In this document: positions 21,101 through 33,100 of the stretch, piece after piece
Layout: every line of letters begins with the position of its first letter
Position numbering within the stretch: the stretch's first letter is position 1
Assembly: GCF_027943255.1 (NCBI RefSeq)
Contig: NC_072895.1
Location: forward strand, 21,302,001 to 21,366,000
Origin: Anastrepha obliqua
Lineage: Eukaryota > Arthropoda > Insecta > Diptera > Tephritidae
Reading direction: 5' to 3'
DNA length: 64,000 nucleotides
The notes under the pieces: model-generated
Told to the model about the DNA's origin: nothing
Database searches by the model: none
What the model saw: the letters and a program-made list of their open reading frames with translations, nothing else
Position numbers and translations under genes: made by a program

Positions 21101-24100
21101 AACAATCGTCGACTTTATTATATGTAAATGTTAATGTGTGTGTGTGTGTGTGTACTTTCAGGCATTTACGACGAAGAAGGTGGCTATTCACCTGTACATC
21201 CTGACGAAACAGACGAGGATGAGGAGGAGGATGAAGAGGAGGAAGTTGATATACAGCAACAATTCACTGAAGTCTCCGAAATACGTTTCCCTGGCGAAAT
21301 TGGGCCATTGGGCGATAGAAGATTGTGCAAAATACGCTGTGTCAAGGGGAAATGGGTGGGACCGTTGTGCGCCACCAATGAGGAGGGTAAGTGGTAAAAC
21401 AAAGGGCCACAAGCCAATTTATAATGAAACAGCAACATCAAACTATCAGTAACGCCATGAACACACAGAGCAAAAACATAAAACCAAAACAAAAACAAAA
21501 AAATAAAAATGGATATAGCAAATACACAAACCATTAAGCAATTTAAACATACATATACATACATATTAATGTGTAGTGGATAAGTAGGCGCATATATAAT
21601 ATACAAATAATAAAACAAATATTTGCACAACTACAAAAAATGCACTCGAATGCGAAAATGTTGAAAATTAAATGAAAACATACTTACAATAAAAACACCA
21701 AAAACAAAAAGCTTGCATAGATATTAAATTATGAATTGAGAAATGCAGTAAAAAATTATATACGAATAAGCATAAGTAAATAGTTATGCATACTTATACG
21801 AGTGCATATACGAATATATATATATATACGAAGATATATGTACATAACTGTAGCACATTGAGCCATTCTAAGCCATACATACATACTTACATTCTAAAGA
21901 AACATACAAGCATACAAGCGTAGGCGTATTTGCCAATGGATGGAGGCATGAGACGCAAATTAAATAAATACGTTTTCTGAGAATACACCACATGCACACA
22001 TTTTGTTTCATTTACTACGACATGATACTCATACATACAAATAATAATATTAATATTTGCGAGTTCTAGATTTTATTCAGCGCTATCACAGAATCCATCG
22101 TAGAACAACTACGAATGCAAACAAAGATGATAGGATAAGTAATAGGCTCGTCACAATGGGTCCGTCCCGCCCGTTGCGGCAACCAATTTCACTGGCAGCA
22201 AAATGCAGTCTGTGTCAGAAGAAAAGAAACGGTTTTTTTCTTGTAACTTCAATATATATGAATAAGTTCGTGCGGTTTTACAACAGATGGCGTAACTTGA
22301 TTATTATTCCATCGATCCACATTTCCAAACATTCATTGGAGAGCTACTGTCGTAAGGCACAAACGTCAGTATAAGTTTTTTATTTGAAGCGTAAACAACA
22401 ATATTTTTACCACACTTGAAAATGTCGAATTTCGTGCCAAATAATGTGTTTTTGCGGGGAATTCTTCTTCATTATTTTAATATGAAGAAAAAAGCAGCCG
22501 AAAGTCATCGTATCTTGGTGGAAGTTTATGGTGAGCATGCTCTAGCTGAGCGAACGTGCCAGAAGTGGTTTGCACGCTTTAAAAGTGGTGATTTTGGCTT
22601 GGAAGACGAAGAACGCGAGGGTGCGCCGCCAAAGTTCATGGATACCGAATTGGAGGAATTGCTCGATCAAGATCCGGCTCAAACGCAAGAAGAGGTTGCA
22701 AAAACTTTGGGAGTTGATCAATCAACCATTTCCAAACGTTTAAAAGCCATGGGAATGATCCGAAAGGTAGGCCATTGGGTGCCGTATGAATTGAAGCCAA
22801 GAGACGTTGAACGCCGTTTTATGGCATGCGAACAACTGCTTCAACGGCACAAAAGAAAGGGTTTTTTGCATCGAATTGTGACTGGCGATGAAAAGTGGGT
22901 CCATTACGACAATCCAAAACGTCGGGCAACGTATGGATACCCTGGCCATGCTTCAACATCGACGTCGGCGCAGAATATTCATGGCCTGAAGGTTATGCTG
23001 TGTATCTGGTGGGACCAGCTGGGTGTTGTGTATTATGAGCTACTGAAACCGAATAAAACGATTACGGGGGATGTCTACCGACGACAATTGATGCGTTTGA
23101 GCCGAGCACTGCGAGAAAAACGGCCGCAATACGCCGATAGACACGACAAAGTTATTTTGCAACATGACAATGCTCGGCCACATCTTGCACAAGTGGTCAA
23201 AACATACTTAGAAACGCTCAAATGGGATGTCCTACCCCACCCGCCGTATAGTCCAGACCTTGCGCCATCCGATTACTATCTCTTCCGATCGATGCAACAT
23301 GGCCTGGCTGACCAGCACTTCCGTAATTACGATGAAGTCAAAAAATGGATCGATTCGTTTTGCTTTTTGCCACTCAAGGGCTACGACGCCAGTTTTAACT
23401 CAAGTTAGTGTCGTTCAAAACTTTCCCGTTAACGCAACCAAAGAAAAATGAGTGAAAAGCACGCGAAGCGCTTTGAGACGGTATTTTTTCGCACGCAATC
23501 GAAAGGGCCGAAATTATGTTACACTGGGTGGACCATATAGCGTTTGCTTTTTGAACCACCTATTTTTTTGAGAATGGTAACACAAATGATATGTCGAATG
23601 TGTTCATAATTTACTTAAAGGTTTGATATTTACGAAATGGGACGCTATACGCTTGAACAAAATTGGTAAATATTGAAAACCTATTTCCAAAGTGGTGAGT
23701 CTTCTTCTTCTTTTCTGATTTTCACATCGGTGGCTACGTCAATAAGCAAAATTGTCGAATTTGGGGCTCAGAAAATCCGCACGTTACTGTAGAGAAGCAA
23801 ATGCATCCACAACGAGTCACTGTTTGATGCGGTTTTTGGTCTGGCGGCATCATCGGGCCATTTTTTTTTCGAAAATGAGCGAGGCGCTGCGGTTACAGTA
23901 AATGGCGAGCGTTACCGTGACATGCTCAACGAGTTGTTTCCAAAAATTGAAGAGGATGATATGGACGACATTTGGTTTCAACAGGCCAGTGCAACATGTC
24001 ACACTCCCAAAGTTACACTCGAACTTTTGGCTACCGTTTTTGAACACCGAATAATCAGCTGAAAATTCCGATATCAATTGGCCGCCTCGGAGCTGTGATT

Positions 24101-27100
24101 TAAGCCCGTTGGACTATTTTTTGTGGGGAGCCGTTAAGGACAAATGCTTGCGAACCATCCAGAGATGATTGATGCTTTAAAACACGAAATCGAAGTTGCC
24201 ATTCATGAAATTGGAGCGCAAACAATCGGAACTGTGCTTAAAAATTGGGTGGATCGAATGGCCTACTGTAAAGCCAGTCGTGGCAGTCATTTGAACGATA
24301 TTATTTTTTATTCATAAATGACAATGTTCAATCTTCAAAATAAAAAAAAAGTTTAAAAAAATATTGATTAGTTTTTTCTTTATAGCCGATTCAAAAAGCA
24401 AATTTTACATGGCCGTTTAAGTAAATTATGAACACATTTGACATGTCATTTGTGTTACCATTCTCAAAAAATAGGTGGTTCCAAAAGCAAACGCTATATG
24501 GCCCACCCTGTACTTCATGAATAATCGTGGTTCCTTTTTTCTGGCACAGACTGTATATCGATGGTGTTTTTTATTATACTTAGTTCTGCCAAAAGTTCTG
24601 TTACAAGTTAAATCCATTTTTTTAATAAAGTTAGTTTTATTTAACAATGTAAATATTAAAAAAAAATTTAAATTTTCAAAAATTAAATTTCGAAATGGTC
24701 ATCATTTGCTTTTATACAAGTCATCAAACGATTAGGCCATTCAGCTTTTGCAGCACGCACGGTTTCCATGGATATTTACGACGCTGCTCGAAGCAAAGAT
24801 TTTTTGAGACTCGCCAAATTTCTTCCACAGTCCTCCACAGGCCATGTTCTCCATTTTGATCACAAACTCTAGTCCAATGAATTCAGATCTGGACTCCAGA
24901 AGGCCAATCTGCTGCGGCTATGAACCCAAGAATATTATCTTTGAACCACTGCTGGGTGGTTTTTATGCGCTGGCGCGGAATCTTATTGGAAGATCTAACG
25001 CTGCTCAACTGCTTCACCACGCCAAGTAAGACAGCCCTTGGTACACTTTTGCTCCGGTCTTAACACGCCACCAAACCATTACGAAGGCTGGATGGTAGCC
25101 ACGCTGCACCCTTGGAACAATTTTTATAGCATCTTTAAAAGTTTTAGCATAGACTTTGCCATTTTGCTTATTAAAAACTTCTTCAACAGTGAAAATTTTC
25201 TCAACAATGAAAATAATATTTTCATGGCCGTTAACCGCGTGCCACCGAAGAAGCTGCTTGTATCTGTGGAATCTAATTTTTTTCGAGCGCCTTGACAATA
25301 GATGGTCAGTTGAGCGACGGAAGGCTTTCATGTGGAGATCATCTCTAATAAATCTTGGCATGGATCTGGTCAATACATTAATTTCCCTGGACATAATTTT
25401 CTGCGAGTTTTTCTCATACGACTTCTATGGCTGATCTGGTTCGAATCACGCAAGGACGACCACTTCTTTTTCTGTCCGTCACTTCAGGCGTTTGGGAAAA
25501 ACGATTGATCGTGCGGTAAAAAACACGTTCTCGAAAGGCCAGGGTTCTCTCCTCGCACCTTCTCGCGCTCGCACCGAGGACAGTAGCATAGAACATGCTT
25601 CGCATCTTTGAGCTCTTCAAGGCAGTTGCGGCAATATGGTGAAGCTACCAGCTCAGTAAGTCAATCAGTCGGTCAGCAAGTGTGTTAGGTAAAAGTCAAC
25701 CTCTCCAAATCTACTTTGCAACAATCATGTCTCAACGTTCGCGATGAGCTCGTATGTTCAGCGAGCAGTGGAGAGTGAGTCCCATCTTCGTTGCCATTAA
25801 TTAAGCGTTAAGCTTCGTTCCTCTCGGAAAAGGAAAAAACTTGACTTCTTCGAAAGTCAAGAAATACCTCGATATGGCTGAAAGTTGGTGTGTGTTCTTC
25901 CAAGAGATGCTCCTAACTAAACATAACCTCGTTATACGCTATTTGTGCCATCTCTCTGACTTTGCACCAACTTTTCATACGACCCTCGTATCTTTTTACA
26001 AAATTCGTAACATTTTTCATGCTATGGATTCTATTTCTATTTTGCATTAATGGATTCTGTGGTAGGACTGATTATCTCAACTTGAATATGTATTTTGTGT
26101 AACTGTAATTTATCTACAAATTTATTAATATTTTATTTATTTTTCCTAATTTTGTGTTGCATTGCCGTAGATGATAATGGAAATGTGAAATTTCAGCCCC
26201 TATACAAGAGTTGCCATGTAAATCGAATTCCACCGCATTTACTATTGAGCTATCGAAATATTTCAGTGGTAAGTTCAAAGGAAATTTCCAAAATATTAAA
26301 AGACACACACAAATGGAAGTGCATTATGCAAATATGTTTCATCTCTCGGAATGTTAAACTTTTCTATAACACTTTTTTTACATCTCTTTCACTCAGGCAC
26401 TCTCACATTCCATTCAAATTAAGCACTTTCACAAATGTTCAATCTTGCAACGGTATATGCATACCTAAGGTGATGAGCGAGATGTAAAGTCTCATTTCGT
26501 ACACATACACACACAAACTTCTGTACACGTACATGTATGGAAAATATCATTAAATGAATGACGTTCACAAGAATTTATATATTGTTGTGTATAGACAGTT
26601 GTAGACAGGTGGATATACTCTACTACTATATACATAAATATTTACCACTTGAAGTGAGGAACGCCAGCATCTATAATAAAAAAATTTTTTTTTTTTATTC
26701 ACAAGTTTAACTTAAGCTCAGTTACTTTGAATGCTTCGCCAATAGTTTTGAAAGCTCTTCAATCTTTTTTACTTATTTTTGCACTCATCTTAATGCTCTT
26801 CTTACGCTCACAATCTCTTTCTCTCTCGCTCTCTCTCTCTCACTCTCTGCCTCGTCTGTCTTGTTCTACTTATCTATTTTTTATCATATCTAATATCTAA
26901 ATTCACGATTCGCCACTATTTCACTCACTCTTCTACTTCGTATACTTCGTTATTTTTGTGTATTGAGCGCGCACCAAAATTTCTTTTTCGTCTTATTTCA
27001 TTTTCTTTCTTACAGACCCCGATACCGTCCATAAGAGGGTCACGTCGCAATCGAACTTCCAAATCGACTTTTATTTCCAATACACAAATTGTGAGTTTTA

Positions 27101-30100
27101 AATTTTGAAAAAAAAAACCCATCAAGTCAATCGGTATAAATCGCCTATTCCACACTCTTTAACGTTCGCACTCGCCCATGACACTCACTGAGTATACTTG
27201 TATGAGTATGTATGTATGCATGTATATGGATGCAACAGAGTCGTGTATGCTCATGTGAGCGTTGTGCGCTAGTTGTAGACGAGCGACTTTGGGTTTGGAA
27301 ATGGCCAAGGCCGACACAATTAAGTGAGCACTTTAGTAGTGAACTGACAAAAAGTAGTCGATCCCTTGCCGTTGGAGGGTTCACAGTAGATGATGCTTGC
27401 TTTTGGTAGTGAAAAAATATTTTTCTTAAGTAATATAGTTTTGCATTTCGACGAATATCTTGAATAGCCGAGTACTGACTTTATTGCCATTCACAAAGCA
27501 TTACACTTACATAACACAATTTTTTCAAGGTCAAAGTCTATGCGCTTGGTTATATTGTACATAAAGTGGGATCGCTAATATTGTTTAAGACCCTATTCAC
27601 AATCGTTCACAAGCATACAATTCTTCACTGTAAATTCTTCACTGTTATTCATACTTAACAAGCACATTTTTAACTTAAATCAGTAGTTGGCACAGTTTGC
27701 CTCTCAGCGGGCTTTTCTTTCCATCACTCTCTCTCTCTCTCTCTCTCACGCACACACATGTTATTGTAGTGAGAAGCAAAGAGTATAAAATCTCTATCAC
27801 CTATCCAGTGAACTCTCACGATCACTGGGAGCCTTCGATTCACCACTTCTTTGCACGCAGTATCTGTGCTCTGCTCACTTGACGAATCATTTGCATGTGA
27901 AGGCAACAACAAAGTTATCGAGCAATATTCGCTGGCAGCAGGTATGGTTATGCATCATTAAGCTGGGAGCCTTTTGTTGCTTCAACATTGCGAATTCTCT
28001 GTTGGTGTTGCCCGTCGTGTTCACACACGGCAGTTCCGTTGCTTGCAATTGTTTGGTTTTTAGTGCACAGTCAACAACAACATCGAGCAGAACGAGAACA
28101 CACTGAGTGCTGACAGGGCACGAGCATCACAAGCAATGACTTGAAGAAAAAAATGCTTAGTGCCGATTTACACGCAGAGACATCTGGAAGGCAGACACTG
28201 GAAAATCTCTTCTGATGTTTCATTCGCAGTCACACGGACAAAATTGTTTTCGGCAACATTCGTTACTTTTAACGTTTATTTCTTTAGGATCTTCTAGTTT
28301 GGCAATTGGCAGTTCATGGCAATGTTAAGCGGAGAATGTTCGCTTACAGTGTGTTAAATATTTCAATGAAGAAGGCAAAGTGAATTGGTTAAATAATAAT
28401 ATACATACTTTGTTTTTTCTTTATTTACATATATAAGTATGTATTTTTTTTTTACTTAGCTAAAAAAATTAACTAAAACTTCTTCTAAAACTTCTTAAAA
28501 TTAACTTAAGTAGCTAAAAATGGAAATAGAAAATGTAGAATTCAGCATAAACACGGCCCATAAGTATTTTAAATCATACCTACTTTACTAGCAAAAATAA
28601 TCCTGGGAGTCCATACTGTGGGCAAAAAGTAAGGTCAATTTATTTGACAAACTTCGCGGGATTAAAATTTCCCTCTAGTTATTTTTTTCATGAGTTGGCA
28701 GCACTGTTAATAACATCTGGGCCAACTTTCATGTGAATGTCATTATCAGTAATATATTTACGCTTGTGTTTACCAAACGACCAAGAGTGCATTTTTCGAT
28801 TTTTACAATGTCTGATTTGATTGAGCAGAGAAGTGCCATCAAAGAGCACGTCAAAGTCGTTCAAAAATAAAGGTCATGATGACAGTTTTTTCGATTCTCG
28901 TGGTGTGATGCACTATGAATTCCTTCTACCTGGCCAAACTGTTAATAAGGAATATTATTTGAGCGTTATGCGTTGTTTACGTGAAGCAATTCGTCTAAAA
29001 AGACCAGAATTATGGGCCAACAACTCTTGGTTTTTGCATCACGATAATGCACCGTCTCACACTGCACTCGTTCTTCGTGACCATTTCGCCAAAAATTCCA
29101 CGCATATCGTTCCGCAACCATCGTATTCGCCTGATTTGGCTCCGTGTGACTTCTGGCTATTCCCAAAACTCAAGAGACCACTCCGGGGAACGCGTTTCGA
29201 GTCGATTGAGGAGATAAAAGCTGAATCGAAGAAGGTGCTGATGGCTATACCGGAAATGGACTATTTGGCATGTTTCGGGGATTGGAAAAATCGTTGGCAT
29301 AAGTGTATTTCATCGAGAGGGGATTATTTTGAAGGGGATGAAATTGATTTACAAGAATAAATTAAGATTTTTCATTTTACAACCAAATTCACCTTACTTT
29401 TTGCCCACTGTAGTAAGTGAGTGTTTCCCAAGCAGCGTTCTGATGTTTGTCATCGTTGATTTCTTCCATCGGATTGTAAACCAACACAGAACTCAAAATT
29501 TCCTACCACAAAAGAAGAAAATAAATGACGCAACTATCAAAAATTGTTTTGCCGCCAACTTTAATTTGATAGTACGAATAAGAAGCACAATGCGTATCGC
29601 CAGTACGGAATACAAAATCCCCTCTCTCTTCCCCGCCCGTCCTTCCTCCTGGATCAAATGTTTCCCTGTGTGAAGCGGCACTAACGAGTTGAAACAACAA
29701 ATGCTTTCTTTTGTGAATGCGGTCTTACTAATTCTCATTAAGTGCTTCCAGACAAAAGGAATCTTTGGTCGATATTTTCCAGTGCTACCAACATACTCGT
29801 ATGTTTTTTTATACCTGTTGCTTCACCTATTCGCCATTTGCTGACAGTTGGCGAAGCGAAGAGACCTTCTGTTGTTATACGACACTCGCGCGTTATAAAT
29901 TTAAATGTCCTTATTTGCCAACAGCTGATTTATACACAAAAACACCCTATCTCGTATGACCACAATTAAGCAATCAAGCTTCACAACGACATACAAAACA
30001 CAGCCACACAACTACCGAAAATGTCTTTCTCTCACACCTACTCAGCCAATCTCTTTCACTCTTCACACTGTCTTGTATGTATGCCATTACGTCTTGCTCT

Positions 30101-33100
30101 TGGTAATTTGTAATTTTGCTTGTGTCTCTCTGTTCATCTCTCTATCTCTATTTCTCTCTATCTGTCTGCGTCTGATAATATTTTTGCTTTTTAAATGCAT
30201 AATCAAACGTGAATATTCTATTCTACAAAATATTTAACGTATCACCCTATATTAAAAAAAAAACAAAAAAAAAACAATATGAAATTTGTCCATCCGTTCG
30301 CAACTCTCAGAATGTCGGCTGGGACTTGCCACATGGACACTCATTGCAGGCACGCTGCAAAGATCTAGGCATGTACAAGCTGCTTGGCGAGTCTCGCGTG
30401 CTTTGCTCGAACGGCTTATGGGCACCGCGTATGCCCTCTTGTGTGCCCACCACCTTACTGACCAATTTCTCCGACGATAGCGCGCCCTCCATTCGCATCA
30501 AAGTATTTAATGGCTCCGGTGCGTTTGAGCCATCAGGCGTTTTGGCAGTATTGCCGCAGAGCTCAATTCTTCTCGATTGCATGTATCCACGCGTGCGTGG
30601 TATACCTGAGTGGACATGGACTAGCTGGTACATGCAATATCCAACAGGTAGGTACAATAATTTTTGCTTTTACATGCATAGCATCTCATTTCTCACTATG
30701 TTTGTGCTCCAAATAGATTTTTTCTAATCACACTGATCCTTTCTCATTCCTTCTCTCTGTTTCTTTTTTTTTGGTTTTCTTTTTTTTTTTGTAATTTAAG
30801 GTTGGTCACACGAGGATAAAAATCTACGTTACCGTTTGACAATCAAGGACATACAAAACAGTGATTCGGGCACGTTTACGTGCACTTCCCCACGCGGCCT
30901 GACCAATAGCATTGCAATCGTTGTGGCCACCTCGACATGTCCGCAGCTACCAGAACCGGTGTCGCCGCTCACGCTACGCTTGGAGGGTAATAAACTCGGA
31001 CAGCGCGCCATGTACCGCTGCCCTCCAGGTTATCGCATCGATGGTGTTGCGAATGCAACCTGCTTAGCCTCGGGTAATTGGTCATCGCCGCCGCCCACTT
31101 GTCAGGCTGTGCAGTGTCCCCGTTTGGCGTTGGACGATCCGCATTTGAGTTTGGTGGAGCTGAATACGTCGGCGTGGGGGCGGGCGATGTTCAAATGCCA
31201 GTGGGGCTTCAAGCTGACCGGCCCGCCGAGACTGGACTGTGAGCCGACGGGCGTGTGGAGTGGCCCAGTACCGCGTTGCAAAGGTGAGTAATTGTAAGCA
31301 TCTGTACTGTGAAGCATCCAATTTTTTAACACATTCAAAAAGGTATGTGAACAAATTCTTTCAAATTAAAATATATTTTGCGTTATTTAATTTCGCTTTT
31401 GTTTATTCCACCAAAGAAGCGCCAAGTTAAATACCAAATTTGTGCTGTGTGCCAAAATCATGAAATTGTAGGAAAGACGGAGAGAGGGTAGCGCAATTAG
31501 AAAATGCTTAAGAGTACATAACCGAGGCGAGCGTTTTAAAAACATTTATTTAGTAGATATCCAAAAATAGTGGAATACAAAACGAACGAAGCGCATAAAG
31601 AAATAGTTTTTCTTCTATAACCAGCCCCTTAATGAGGTTGTTTTACTCTAAGTCGGGCCCGTTTGATCGTGAAAGGTGCAAGGGTTAAAAGAACTGAACA
31701 TCTGTTCACACGAAACAGACTTGTGTTTACAATTCCTTGATTTAATATTCATAGAAATAGCAAATACCTTTGCCAAGACAGCAGGAATAAAATTATTTAG
31801 GCAGATGAAATAGTCTTCTTGACATAGTCATCATCTTTATCATCATTAGTTCCGAGAGTTCCAGTGTCGAGCATAGGGCCACATTCTTGCCATAGTCAGT
31901 TCGCGAAAATAGCTTAGGCTCCTAAGCGCCTAAACTCCTGGCAACGATCGTCAGCAGTCTGAAAATGAAGGCTTATGGTAGAGATAATCAATAAATCCAC
32001 ATTCCCAAGCAAATGATGAAGGTGTAAGGAAGACTCCAAAGGGTTTGTGAAGGAATAGAGTTTTCATAAGAAAATTAAAAAATATTTTGAAATAAAAATA
32101 AATTTCTTTAACCCTCCGTTGGACACCCGGTTCTGGCCAGAAAAATCTTGGACTTGAATTTAACTTATTTCTATTAAAGCTAAAGACTTGAGCTTCCAGG
32201 TATAATAGTTTCTTAAAATATAATTTTCTATCGATTTATGGATAATAACTTTTTAAAAAGAATCCTCGAACAGAGTGAAAAATGCCAAACCCGGGGCCCA
32301 ACCGAAGCTTTTAAAAAAGGTGTCCGGCGGAGGGTTCACTATATTATCTTCGTATAGTCTCATTCTATTGACACTAATTTTTTTTCTAAAATAGATATGA
32401 CTTAGTTAGCATTTACCACCAAAAGAAAAAAAAGTGCGTGCCGCGTAGTACACATAACAGAAGTGAATCTTTAGGGGCAGACAAAGAAAAAGGGAGAGAC
32501 CCGAGAGAGAATGAGAGAGAGAGAGAGAGAGAAACAATATATATCTAAATAAAATCACAACATTTGCAGAGAATACAAATAGACAAAATTTAAAAAAAAA
32601 CGGAGAAGGATCGACCGGTGTAGGTAAACGTCGGACACAAACCGTGGCAACAATGCGCACTACTCCGAGCGTTTATCACCAGCACAAACACAGCGACTTC
32701 AGGACCGCAGCAATAGCACAAATTACCGCAAGGCAATACCAATAAATCTGACGCCGGAATGGATAGCACTTTATAATTCGCGCAAGCACCAGCCACGAAA
32801 CGGAAATAAGCGCCAAAAGTGGGCACCAAAAAAAAAACAAAAAACGCCAAAAAATTGGGACCAAAAAACGCCCCAAACAGTAGGCACCACAAATATATTT
32901 CCTACAAGTTTGCACCAACAAACAAGCGCCAAAAATTAGGTAGTGTTATTTCTCACTAGAAATTAGCAACCATAAAGAAAGCCTCAGGAAACATAGCCTA
33001 AAGTGTATCTAAGATATATATAAGGTATAGCTTTCTCTCTCCTTTTCCTCTACGTTATATCTTTTTTCTCTCTCGCGGAACGAAAATGCCCAAAACGTTG

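Noticed and set aside
21128..21160. Start of a separate small gene in the (TG)n tract before hig exon B
   Set aside because: The tract is the intron end; the frame joins exon A to exon B with matching phases and an acceptor CAG.
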